This document shows positions 1 to 8,347 of a DNA stretch of 64,000 nt, piece after piece (position 1 is the stretch's first letter; every line of letters starts with the position of its first letter). The DNA is taken from assembly GCF_900109345.1 (NCBI RefSeq), contig NZ_FNZN01000002.1, positions 310,001-374,000 on the forward strand. Reading direction: 5' to 3'. The translations under genes were made by a program, and so were the position numbers. The notes beneath the pieces were generated by a model. It had not been told where the DNA came from. It worked only from the letters and a program-made list of their open reading frames with translations, and made no database searches. The DNA is from Maribacter orientalis (GTDB taxonomy: Bacteria; Bacteroidota; Bacteroidia; Flavobacteriales; Flavobacteriaceae).

Positions 1-485
1 TATTAGATGTTACCCACTTATGTGACCTTAGCTTTTGGGAAACTATGGTGAATTATGACGGTCCTCTATGGGCCAGCCATAATAATTGTAGAGCATTAGT
101 AAATCATCATAGACAATTTACCGATGAGCAGTTGAAAGAAATTATTGCGCGAAAAGGCGTAGTTGGGGTTGTTTTAGATGCTTGGATGATGACGGCAACA
201 TGGGAACGCGGAGTATCAACACCTGAATCCGCTAACGTAAGTTTACAGCAAATACTTGATAATATTGACCATATATGTCAACTTTCTGGAAATGCAGACC
301 ATGTCGGTATTGGCTCTGACCTTGATGGCGGTTTTGGAAAAGAACAAGGGCCGGCGGATGTTGACACTATTGCCGACCTTCAAAAAATAGTGAGTTTGTT
401 GGAAAATAGAGGATACATTCAGTCGGATATTGAAAAAATAATGAATGGAAATTTTATCGGCTTTCTAAGAAAAAATCTCAAATAA
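1..485 (+). CDS. Membrane dipeptidase (peptidase M19), 3' part only
   Basis: The frame is open from base 3 to the stop at 483-485, so the gene starts outside the window and the first ATG at 45 is internal. The visible 161 residues are the C-terminal part of a renal-dipeptidase-type zinc peptidase, which hydrolyses dipeptides (some members act on D-amino-acid dipeptides). Seen are DVTHLCDLSFWE at the window edge, the ASHNNCRA segment carrying a probable metal-binding His, and HVGIGSDLDGG, the conserved Gly/Asp-rich loop near the end of M19 enzymes. The N-terminal HxD metal motif is not in view, so catalytic competence and any signal peptide cannot be judged. Confidence 0.85.
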   Translation, partial: LDVTHLCDLSFWETMVNYDGPLWASHNNCRALVNHHRQFTDEQLKEIIARKGVVGVVLDAWMMTATWERGVSTPESANVSLQQILDNIDHICQLSGNADHVGIGSDLDGGFGKEQGPADVDTIADLQKIVSLLENRGYIQSDIEKIMNGNFIGFLRKNLK

Positions 486-592
486 TTGTAATTCGTTTAT
501 CGAATAATCATAGTATCGAAGTTAATTTAACGAAGCCTTAAGTACGCATGGCAGGGTATTTGTTATCTTTATTTCATCATATTGATAACTCA

Positions 593-1246
593 ATGAGGAA
601 ACCTTTTTTTCTTTTTAGTATTTTATTCTGTTTTAACGTGGTTATCGTTTCCGCACAAACAGATTTACCTACGTCTAAGCCACTTAAAATTGAAAGTGCA
701 AATCCTATTGAGCCTTTAGGAAAACCAAGTGCGGGTCCTGTATTAAATATGCCTTCTCTAATTAAAGAGCAGCCTAATGTTAATATGAAAGACCCAAATC
801 CTGTTAAAATGCTGCGCGATGAAGAATTGGTTCAAGCTGGTACAGGTATGAAAATTGACCCTCGAATTGGTCCTGGTGAACGTTTAGGTGGTTCAGGACA
901 ATTTTTTGCTGACCAGTATTTAGGAGACGTGAAAAGCAGTGGAAAATTTATAGGTATTGTTTGTAGAGATCATGAATATGTAGATGGTGACCGAGTTAAA
1001 ATCTACATGAATGATATGGTTATAGAGCCAAACCTATTACTTACCGGTGCATTTAAAGGAGTGAATGTCGATTTGCAAGATGGTTTCAATCGTTTAGATT
1101 TCGAAGCACTAAATCATGGGTCTTCTGCACCAAATACTGCCCAGGTCGATGTGTATAATGATAAAGGAGAATTAATTTATTCGAACAAATGGCTTCTATC
1201 CGCAGGTTCGAAAGCTACGTTGATTGTAACCAAAGAATCTATGTAG
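593..1246 (+). CDS. Secreted protein of unknown function
   Basis: 217 residues when started at the ATG at 593. That start puts a signal peptide (MRKPFFLFSILF...VSAQ, cleavage after about residue 22) at the N-terminus; the upstream in-frame ATG at 548 would add 15 residues before it. A TATCTTTA sequence at 564-571, one base off the Bacteroidota -7 box, also favours the later start. After the signal peptide come a Pro/Lys-rich stretch (about 25-90) and a probable beta-rich domain (about 110-215). No catalytic motif is visible. It is probably exported to the periplasm or cell surface. I do not recognise a named family. Confidence 0.7.
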   Translation: MRKPFFLFSILFCFNVVIVSAQTDLPTSKPLKIESANPIEPLGKPSAGPVLNMPSLIKEQPNVNMKDPNPVKMLRDEELVQAGTGMKIDPRIGPGERLGGSGQFFADQYLGDVKSSGKFIGIVCRDHEYVDGDRVKIYMNDMVIEPNLLLTGAFKGVNVDLQDGFNRLDFEALNHGSSAPNTAQVDVYNDKGELIYSNKWLLSAGSKATLIVTKESM

Positions 1247-1307
1247 GTCTACTACTTCTCTTTATTGGATATACCTACCATTAGTACATACCAATACGCT
1301 TATAATA

Positions 1308-3485
1308 TTATCTTTTCCCTGGAGTATATGTTTCTTGCGCTCTTTTTAATACATCTTCTCGATAATAAGCCGCATCCTTCCAATCTATGTTTAGATACTT
1401 TTCGGTTTGATCGTCAAAATGAGGTGATGTTGAATCACCACTTTGTCCGCCTGCCAAAATGGTTTTTGCTTTTACTTTATCCCCAAATTCTACCGCGGCA
1501 ACAAAACTATTGCCTCGTGTACCGTATATTTTTTTAGCGCCAGGTGCAGTATATCTTGCCCCATAAGCAGCTAAAGCACCCCAAGTTCCCGAAGCAAAAC
1601 CTACACCAATACTTGGTAAACCATCATTGAACGCTTGCCTAATATCACCATTTAAACGTTGGTATCGGTTGACTTCGCCCCAAGGCATTTTCCATGTTCC
1701 AAAATCATCATTTAAAATTTTTATAGTCTCTTTAAATACCGCCAGCTTTTCGGTATTAGGAGAGTCACTTCCCCAATATTCGACCAACTCCATACTATTA
1801 AGACCCGTTGGTCGAACTGCTTTTTGGTAATTCAACGTGCCATAGAAATGTGCTAAAGTCATCGCTACAGATTCTTTTGAAGTTCTATAGTCCCAATTGC
1901 GAAACACCTCAATCGCTTCTTTTAACTCCTTTTTTGGGCTAGCGTCATATGCTTTTACCAAACCAGGAATCAGCGCTTTAAAGGCTGGCAAATATGGATC
2001 GTGCGCTAATTGAATTAAACTATCGATGGTATATCCTTTTCTATCCGTTAGTAATTCAATGGCATGCACACCCCTAAAATTCTCTTGGTCTTTCGACATA
2101 TAATTGGGATAATTCTCTTTTTTCGGACTGAACTCCAATGCTGAAGTATAGGGCGTAGAATTACAATTCTGAATCCATCCATTTTCTGGATTCAATACCA
2201 AAATATTTTCATCGACCGTGTGCAACCCTTGCCAATCTGTTTTGGGATTACTACCATCTACGGGCTCTTCATAATTAAACCTCACATCTCTTTTAGGAAC
2301 AAAATTTCCGTGGAAATAAGCAATATTACCTTCTGCATCGGCATACACCGTATTGTTACTTGAATTCGTGCGAATGTCCATCATTTCACGAAATCCTTTA
2401 TACCCACTTTGCTTGGTTCTAATAAAAGACTGCTCAAGTGCCTTTACAGGTTCCCACATCATAGCCGAAGCGGTCCATTGGCCATCGGCAAGGTGCGTTA
2501 TTGGTCCGTGGTGTGTTCTGTAAGCGGGATATTTTTTTTCTTTAAGCTCATCGCCATCCAAATATTTAAGCACTATTTCAGATGATGTTACTGGGCGTAA
2601 TTCTTCACCATATTGATACAACAGATTATCATCGTTTTTGACAATGGTTTCCTTGAATTCATCCATAACATCCGTGTAGGTCGATGTATGCATCCAACCC
2701 GTCTTTTCATTGAAACCTTGATATACAAAAAACTGTCCCCAAGTAACCGCTCCGTAGGCATTCAACCCTTCCTCCGAAACCACATGAACTTCTCCTCGAA
2801 AATAGAATGAGGTATGCGGATTAATCAATAACAACGGATTACCTGACTGCGTTAATTTTCCTGAAATTGCGATTCCGTTAGACCCTTGCGGTTCTTCTGC
2901 TTCCTTTTCCTTTTTCATTTGCAGCAATTGAATCTCTGGTAATGCCATATCGCTTTCATAAAAAGCCGCTATTTTTTTTGTAGAAATTCGCTCAATATCC
3001 CCACCTATTGAACCTTCGCTAAAATACATGGGCATCCACGGTTCAAAATGTGTCAATAATCTTGGTTGTACCTCAGGATGCGTATAGAGATAATAATTTA
3101 CCCCAGCGGCAAAGGAATCACACAATTTCTTTAACCAATCGGGACTCTTTTCATAATTAGCTTTCGCCTCTTCTTCAGTCATGAACAATTTAGCCCGTAA
3201 ATCACTATACAACGCCTCTTCCCCATCTAATTCTGCCAGCCTGCCGGTTGCCCATATATAATTCTGCTCTACCCGATTAAAATCGTCTTCGCACTGCGCA
3301 TATAATAATCCGAATACAGCATCAGCATCCGTTTTACCATAAATATGCGGCACACCAAAATCATCTCTTATAATTTCCACATTATCAGCTTGTTCTACCC
3401 ATTTCTCTACTTCTGGATTTTTAGAATTTTCAGCCTTACAGGCTATAATCAATACAAAAACTACCAAGTAAATTATTCTGTTCAT
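1308..3485 (-). CDS. Penicillin acylase family (S45) lipoprotein
   Basis: 725 residues from the ATG at 3485; the frame extends upstream, but only this start gives a lipoprotein signal with lipobox LIIAC at residues 11-15. N-terminal-nucleophile acylases of this family cleave amide bonds of acylated substrates such as beta-lactams, acyl-homoserine lactones or acyl-peptides. The precursor is cut so that a Ser becomes the new N-terminus. That Ser is visible in GSNGIAISG (Ser near residue 202), preceded by a Lys/Glu-rich linker typical of the spacer removed in processing. The alpha-chain motif DDFGVPHIYG and the beta-chain segment TSTYTDVMDEF fit the family. It is predicted to be anchored in the periplasm or outer membrane. 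The substrate cannot be read from sequence. It converges with the secreted-protein gene at 593. Confidence 0.85.
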   Translation of the reverse strand: MNRIIYLVVFVLIIACKAENSKNPEVEKWVEQADNVEIIRDDFGVPHIYGKTDADAVFGLLYAQCEDDFNRVEQNYIWATGRLAELDGEEALYSDLRAKLFMTEEEAKANYEKSPDWLKKLCDSFAAGVNYYLYTHPEVQPRLLTHFEPWMPMYFSEGSIGGDIERISTKKIAAFYESDMALPEIQLLQMKKEKEAEEPQGSNGIAISGKLTQSGNPLLLINPHTSFYFRGEVHVVSEEGLNAYGAVTWGQFFVYQGFNEKTGWMHTSTYTDVMDEFKETIVKNDDNLLYQYGEELRPVTSSEIVLKYLDGDELKEKKYPAYRTHHGPITHLADGQWTASAMMWEPVKALEQSFIRTKQSGYKGFREMMDIRTNSSNNTVYADAEGNIAYFHGNFVPKRDVRFNYEEPVDGSNPKTDWQGLHTVDENILVLNPENGWIQNCNSTPYTSALEFSPKKENYPNYMSKDQENFRGVHAIELLTDRKGYTIDSLIQLAHDPYLPAFKALIPGLVKAYDASPKKELKEAIEVFRNWDYRTSKESVAMTLAHFYGTLNYQKAVRPTGLNSMELVEYWGSDSPNTEKLAVFKETIKILNDDFGTWKMPWGEVNRYQRLNGDIRQAFNDGLPSIGVGFASGTWGALAAYGARYTAPGAKKIYGTRGNSFVAAVEFGDKVKAKTILAGGQSGDSTSPHFDDQTEKYLNIDWKDAAYYREDVLKRAQETYTPGKR

Positions 3486-3532
3486 AAAAATGCTATTATC
3501 AATTGTTTGAAGGTATATAAATGTAACTGTTT

Positions 3533-4582
3533 TTACCAACTTCCGCTAGAACCACCACCGCCAGAACTACCTCCTCCACCAGAAAAGGAACTTGAACTAC
3601 CGCCAGAAGAACTACTACCCGAACTAAATGAATGTGTTCCTGAAGAAGAAAATGTTTTTCTATAATATGTTTTATCGTTCTTTAACCAAGATATACCTAA
3701 TTCTTCTTTACCCAGCACCTTAAGTTTTATAAAAGCTATGATTGCTGCAATACCAAAATAAGGTAGTAGTAACCACAGTAAAACAGTTGGTTCATCAAAA
3801 ACCTGTTTAGCGGCTTCGTGATTAGACGAATATATACTGTAAGCTACAACAAGCGGTACCATCATAAAAATCAGTCCAAAAATGCTTGACAGAGACCCAG
3901 CTACAATCATAAAAAATCCAGGTATGACTCCTAGTTTACCCATAAAAATTCCCCTAAAAACTTCTATTATATTTTTATAGCTCTTATAGAAGAACAATCC
4001 ACCTACGGAGGTAAAAATCAAAAGGAAGAAACCAAGAAATAGATACCCGATAAGTTGGTCGTTATCTTCTTCGTCGGCTATCTCTTTTTTAAATTCTTCT
4101 AAAGCATCCGGGTTATTTAAAAATTCTATTAATTGATCTGTAGCTTCATTTATACCTTGAAAATATTTCTCCTCCTTAAAATTAGGAATCATGGTATTTC
4201 TTATAATTCTTGAAGCGACGGCGTCTGTAATATAAGGCTCTAAACCATAACCCACTTCTATTCTCACCTCTCTATCGAATGCTGAAAACAAAATCAACAA
4301 ACCATTGTCCTTTTCTTGTTGCCCAATGCCATTTTGATTAAAAAGACCATTGGCATAGGTTTCAATCGTATCAAAACCCAATTCTTCTATAGTAACAACA
4401 ACTAACTGATTCGTCGTTTTATTTTCAAAATCCACCAATTTTTGGTTTAAACCTTCAACTTGATTTTTAGTGAATATCTGTGCACTATCAGTTACAAACT
4501 CTTGTAACTGATAATACTGTTGCTGGGCATTAGCATGCACTGAGTTTAATAAAAGAAAGAATATGAGAATTTTATTGCTCAT
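3533..4582 (-). CDS. TPM domain protein with Gly/Ser-rich tail
   Basis: 349 residues from the ATG at 4582. This start gives a clean signal peptide (MSNKILIFFLLL...ANAQ), whereas the upstream ATG at 4606 lies inside the predicted -7 box. The TPM_phosphatase domain (about residues 20-165) contains FVTDSAQIF, NQLVVVTI and VRIEVGYGLEP. Three hydrophobic segments follow (about 175-200, 215-250, 268-290). The tail is almost pure Ser/Gly and ends GSSGSW. Family members include YgcG and the photosystem II repair protein Psb32; their bacterial role is poorly defined. The architecture resembles YgcG. It sits 47 bases upstream of the acylase gene and may be cotranscribed with it. Confidence 0.85.
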   Translation of the reverse strand: MSNKILIFFLLLNSVHANAQQQYYQLQEFVTDSAQIFTKNQVEGLNQKLVDFENKTTNQLVVVTIEELGFDTIETYANGLFNQNGIGQQEKDNGLLILFSAFDREVRIEVGYGLEPYITDAVASRIIRNTMIPNFKEEKYFQGINEATDQLIEFLNNPDALEEFKKEIADEEDNDQLIGYLFLGFFLLIFTSVGGLFFYKSYKNIIEVFRGIFMGKLGVIPGFFMIVAGSLSSIFGLIFMMVPLVVAYSIYSSNHEAAKQVFDEPTVLLWLLLPYFGIAAIIAFIKLKVLGKEELGISWLKNDKTYYRKTFSSSGTHSFSSGSSSSGGSSSSFSGGGGSSGGGGSSGSW

Positions 4583-4603
4583 GGCTAAATCGATACCGAC
4601 ACT

Positions 4604-4611
4604 CAAATATA
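4604..4611 (-). promoter_or_regulatory. Predicted -7 promoter box for the TPM gene
   Basis: Minus-strand TATATTTG matches the Bacteroidota sigma-A -7 consensus TAnnTTTG exactly and lies 21 bases before the ATG at 4582. A -33 TTG is only weakly placed (24-base spacing). The box supports the shorter start of the downstream gene. Confidence 0.6.
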
Positions 4612-4712
4612 AAAACCTTTATCGATACTGTACCCCAATTTCAAAACCTTATCAATAAACATTCAAATCTTTAGAATTGAAGTAACTTGCAGACTTTTAA
4701 AATCTCCTTTTC

Positions 4713-6449
4713 ATGTCAGAAAAAAAAGTAACTATACTTTCCGCATTTAAAACTATCATTTGGCCCAGACGAAAGCTAGTCTTCATAGGATTACTGTTAA
4801 TCGTAATCAGTAAAGCTGCAAGTTTTGTAGCACCCTTATCCCTTAAGTATTTAATGGATGATATTATACCCAATAAAAATGTAGACCTTTTAAAAATTCT
4901 GGTACTTTCCGTTGGTTTGGCAATATTAGTGCAAGCGGTTACTTCTTTTTTACTAACAAAAATACTAAGTGTTCAGGCTCAATATTTAATATCAGAGCTG
5001 AGGGCACAAGTACAAAAGAAGGTTCTTTCATTACCTATTCGATTTTTCGATAATACGAAATCAGGAGCATTGGTTTCTCGAATTATGAGTGATGTCGAAG
5101 GTGTTCGTAATTTAATAGGAACTGGATTAGTACAACTCGTTGGTGGCACTATAACAGCTGTAGTATCCTTGATATTACTACTCCGAATTAGTTGGACTAT
5201 GACAATTTTCACTTTAATACCCTTGGCTATTTTTGCTTTAATTGCTTTAAAGGCATTTAAAGTTATTCGCCCCATATTTAGGAATAGAGGAAAAATAAAT
5301 GCGGAAGTAACTGGTCGGCTAACCGAAACTTTAGGCGGTGTCCGTGTAATTAAAGGTTTTAATGCCGAGGAACAAGAAAATAGAATTTTTGAGGAAGGTG
5401 TAGAACGTCTTTTTCAAAATGTGAAGAAGAGTTTGACTGCAACTGCTTTTATGACAAGCTCATCTACTTTTTTATTAGGGTTGGCAACTACAGGTATTAT
5501 GGGAATTGGAGGTTACAAAATAATGATGGGTGAATTGACCATTGGTGATTTCTTGACCTTTACCTTCTTGCTGGGTCTTATGGTGGCTCCTATTGTTCAA
5601 ATGAGCAATATTGGCAGTCAACTTACAGAAGCATTGGCCGGTTTAGACCGTACCGAAGAACTGATGAATATGACTCCTGAATCTGATGAAGAAAATCGTA
5701 CCGAAATACTGAAAAACCTAGAAGGCCATATCGTTTTTAATGATGTGTCATTTGCCTATGAAGAGGACAAAGAAGTGCTACATAACATAAGTTTTGAAGC
5801 AAGATCGGGAGAGGTTATTGCTTTGGTCGGTAGTTCAGGTTCTGGCAAAAGTACTATTGCAGGATTAGCAGCGACTTTTTTGAACCCACAATCAGGTGTA
5901 ATTACCGTTGATGGGGAAGATATCTCTAAAGTGAACTTAGGTAGCTTTAGAAAACATCTAGGGGTCGTTTTACAAGATGAATTTCTTTTTGAAGGTACTA
6001 TACGACAGAACATTCTTTTCCCGAGACCTGATGCAACAGAGGAGGAATTGACCGCAGCAGTAAATGCTGCTTATGTAAATGAATTTACAGACCGTTTTGA
6101 TGACGGATTAGAAACATTGATTGGTGAACGTGGTGTTAAATTATCTGGTGGACAACGACAACGTATCGCCATAGCAAGAGCTGTGTTGGCCAACCCAAGA
6201 ATTTTAATATTGGATGAAGCAACATCCAACCTTGATACGGAAAGTGAAGCATTAATTCAGAAAAGTTTAGCAGAACTTACTAAAGGCAGAACCACCTTTG
6301 TTATCGCACACCGCTTAAGTACCATTAGAAAAGCTGACCAAATTTTGGTAATTGAAAACGGACGTATTGCAGAGCAAGGAACACATGATGAATTGATTGC
6401 AACGGAAGGAAGGTACCATAACTTGTTTACATATCAGGCGAGGATATAA
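4713..6449 (+). CDS. ABC exporter half-transporter (MsbA-like)
   Basis: 578 residues, a fused membrane domain plus ATPase as in type I ABC exporters that move lipids, drugs or peptides outward; it should work as a homodimer in the inner membrane. Residues 1-320 hold about six transmembrane helices. The nucleotide-binding domain covers about 335-575: Walker A GSSGSGKST near 372-380, signature LSGGQRQR near 476, Walker B ILILDEATS near 498 and H-loop IAHR near 530. All ATPase motifs are intact. The gene stands alone and diverges from the TPM gene, so context does not reveal a substrate. MsbA-like lipid export is one possibility, but the family is too broad for a specific call. Confidence 0.9.
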   Translation: MSEKKVTILSAFKTIIWPRRKLVFIGLLLIVISKAASFVAPLSLKYLMDDIIPNKNVDLLKILVLSVGLAILVQAVTSFLLTKILSVQAQYLISELRAQVQKKVLSLPIRFFDNTKSGALVSRIMSDVEGVRNLIGTGLVQLVGGTITAVVSLILLLRISWTMTIFTLIPLAIFALIALKAFKVIRPIFRNRGKINAEVTGRLTETLGGVRVIKGFNAEEQENRIFEEGVERLFQNVKKSLTATAFMTSSSTFLLGLATTGIMGIGGYKIMMGELTIGDFLTFTFLLGLMVAPIVQMSNIGSQLTEALAGLDRTEELMNMTPESDEENRTEILKNLEGHIVFNDVSFAYEEDKEVLHNISFEARSGEVIALVGSSGSGKSTIAGLAATFLNPQSGVITVDGEDISKVNLGSFRKHLGVVLQDEFLFEGTIRQNILFPRPDATEEELTAAVNAAYVNEFTDRFDDGLETLIGERGVKLSGGQRQRIAIARAVLANPRILILDEATSNLDTESEALIQKSLAELTKGRTTFVIAHRLSTIRKADQILVIENGRIAEQGTHDELIATEGRYHNLFTYQARI

Positions 6450-6570
6450 TTTGGTCGTTTGCTGTTGGAAAATAAAAATTCTATTTTAAATTTTGGCGCC
6501 ATGGAAAATCTTCAGAACGCCAATTCAACAGATTACTTCGTCACTAAAATGTACATTTCAATAAATGGTA

Positions 6571-6903
6571 TTAAGCCTCTTCTGGAGCTAGCTCTACTTC
6601 TAGCCCATCCATATCTTCAGAAATATGTAATTGGCAACCTAATCGTGAATTATCTTTTACATTAAATGCCTCTGACAACATGGCTTCCTCATCATCACCC
6701 ATCTCAGGAAGTTCGTGATCGGATAACACATAACATTGACAAGATGCACACATCGCCATACCACCACAAATACCTATTGTCCCTTCTGGAGCTAATTCGT
6801 ACGAACGAACTACTTCCATTAAATTCATGTTCATATCTGTTGGTGCATCGATTTCATGTGAAATGCCCTCTCGGTCAATTATAGTAATTTTAATATCAGT
6901 CAT
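6571..6903 (-). CDS. 2Fe-2S ferredoxin (adrenodoxin type)
   Basis: 110 residues. Cluster ligands are Cys46, Cys52, Cys55 and Cys90 (C-x5-C-x2-C-x34-C), the spacing of adrenodoxin/Isc-type ferredoxins; the motif reads ICGGMAMCASCQC, with an extra Cys57. It is very acidic at the C-terminus, as usual for electron carriers that dock on basic reductases. It lies 70 bases downstream of the ferredoxin-NADP reductase on the same strand, which is the obvious redox partner. Together they could feed electrons to Fe-S assembly (Nfu and Mrp follow upstream) or to an oxygenase. Its length is normal for the family. Confidence 0.92.
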   Translation of the reverse strand: MTDIKITIIDREGISHEIDAPTDMNMNLMEVVRSYELAPEGTIGICGGMAMCASCQCYVLSDHELPEMGDDEEAMLSEAFNVKDNSRLGCQLHISEDMDGLEVELAPEEA

Positions 6904-6973
6904 TAAGTAACACTTTTTTAAGCCAATAGCATTGTACTCGTTTTACATCGCTCAGCATATCATTATAATTCAT

Positions 6974-8032
6974 TTATTCTATGGCCTTCACGACCGCTTT
7001 TGGCGATTCCTTCTTACTACCGTCAAAACCTTCTACCCCACCTACCGTAGTATACTTCATAACATATTTCTTATCCGGAAATATTTTTTGAAATGCACTT
7101 TGGCACATTAAAGTTGCTTCATGAAAGCCACAAAGAATCAGTTTTAATTTGCCAGGATATGTATTTACATCTCCAATTGCATAAATACCGGGTATATTGG
7201 TTTGATAATCAAATGTATTGACCTTAATAGCATTTTTTTCTATTTCCAAGCCCCAGTCATCAATGGGCCCAAGTTTAGGAGATAGTCCGAATAAAGGAAT
7301 AAAAGCATCAACAGCTAAGGTGATATCCTCTTTAGCATCACTAGTCTTACGAATTAAAACAGACTCCAGTGAATTCGTTCCATTTAACCCTATAATTTCT
7401 CCCGGGGTAACAAGGTTGATTTTTCCTTGATTTTTTAGTTCTTGTACTTTTTCAACGGAGTCTAAAGCTCCCCTAAATTCATTTCTTCTATGAACCAAGG
7501 TTACTTCTGATGCAACATTAGATAAGAAAATACTCCAATCGAGAGCAGAATCACCACCACCGGCAATGACCACTTTTTTATCGCGATAGACTTCAGGATC
7601 CTTGATCATATAGGCAACCCCATTATCTTCAAATTTTGTCAAATTTTCCAATAGTGGTTTTCTAGGCTCAAAACTCCCTAAACCACCTGCAATTGCTACA
7701 ATTGGCGCATGGTGTTTCGTGCCTTTATTAGTGGTTACCACAAAAGAACCATCGTCTAGTTTTTCAATAGTTTCAGCGCGCTCACCCAAGGTAAAACCGG
7801 GTTGAAATGGCTTAATCTGTTCCATAAGATTATCTACCAAATCGCCTGCCAAAACTTCTGGAAAACCGGGAATATCGTAAATAGGTTTCTTAGGATAGAT
7901 TTCAGAACACTGCCCACCTGCTTGAGGTAGCGCATCGATTAAATGGCATTTTAATTTTAATAGTCCTGCTTCAAAAACTGCGAAAAGACCCGTAGGTCCC
8001 GCGCCAATTATAAGTATGTCGGTCTTAATCAT
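6974..8032 (-). CDS. Ferredoxin-NADP reductase, thioredoxin-reductase-like
   Basis: 352 residues, the usual length of the TrxR-like FNR family found in Bacteroidota, Firmicutes and Chlorobi, which passes electrons between NAD(P)H and ferredoxin through FAD. The FAD Rossmann motif is at the N-terminus (IIGAGPTGLFAV), the second dinucleotide motif is VVIAGGGDSALDW near residue 155-168, and the C-terminal FAD contact is YAIGDVNTYPGK. The redox CxxC of true thioredoxin reductases is absent, which supports the FNR assignment. The ferredoxin gene lies immediately downstream. Confidence 0.9.
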   Translation of the reverse strand: MIKTDILIIGAGPTGLFAVFEAGLLKLKCHLIDALPQAGGQCSEIYPKKPIYDIPGFPEVLAGDLVDNLMEQIKPFQPGFTLGERAETIEKLDDGSFVVTTNKGTKHHAPIVAIAGGLGSFEPRKPLLENLTKFEDNGVAYMIKDPEVYRDKKVVIAGGGDSALDWSIFLSNVASEVTLVHRRNEFRGALDSVEKVQELKNQGKINLVTPGEIIGLNGTNSLESVLIRKTSDAKEDITLAVDAFIPLFGLSPKLGPIDDWGLEIEKNAIKVNTFDYQTNIPGIYAIGDVNTYPGKLKLILCGFHEATLMCQSAFQKIFPDKKYVMKYTTVGGVEGFDGSKKESPKAVVKAIE

Positions 8033-8057
8033 TAAAAAAAGTATTTTTAAAACCCTT

Positions 8058-8065
8058 CAAAGTTA
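8058..8065 (-). promoter_or_regulatory. Predicted -7 box for the FNR-ferredoxin pair
   Basis: Minus-strand TAACTTTG fits TAnnTTTG and lies 25 bases before the FNR start codon, suggesting an FNR-ferredoxin transcript separate from the nfu-mrp pair upstream. Confidence 0.5.
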
Positions 8066-8102
8066 TTGTTATGCTTCATAATATATAATGACATATCTCA
8101 GG

Positions 8103-8345
8103 TTATACACCTACTACATTAATCACCTCTTCAATTTGTGGTGCGTATTTTTTAATCGTCATTTCCACACCACTTTTCAATGTCATTTGATTGACACTAC
8201 ACCCTACACAGGCTCCTTCCAATCTTACTTTTACGGAATTTTCTTCAACAGAAATCAATGTAATATCTCCTCCATCACTTTGTAAAAAAGGTCTGATTTC
8301 CTCTAATGCTTTTTCAACATTCAATGTTAGTTCTTCCGATGTCAT
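8103..8345 (-). CDS. NifU-like C-terminal domain protein (Nfu), Fe-S carrier
   Basis: 80 residues, a stand-alone Nfu domain that binds a [4Fe-4S] cluster between two subunits and hands it to apo-proteins. The essential CxxC is Cys46-Val-Gly-Cys49 in GACVGCSVNQMT, and SDGGDI at residues 23-28 is also typical. It begins 2 bases after the mrp stop codon, so the two are cotranscribed and probably act in the same Fe-S delivery step in the cytoplasm. There is no N-terminal degenerate A-type domain as in NfuA; the single-domain form is common in this phylum. Confidence 0.93.
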   Translation of the reverse strand: MTSEELTLNVEKALEEIRPFLQSDGGDITLISVEENSVKVRLEGACVGCSVNQMTLKSGVEMTIKKYAPQIEEVINVVGV

Positions 8346-8347
8346 AT

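Noticed and set aside
1308-3485. Calling the S45 acylase a beta-lactam resistance or quorum-quenching gene
   Set aside because: The family acts on many amides and nothing in the sequence or context identifies the substrate.
3345-3665. Pro/Glu-rich 106-codon frame opposite the TPM gene tail
   Set aside because: The Pro/Glu/Leu repeat is the complement of the Ser/Gly-coding repeat; there is no independent support.
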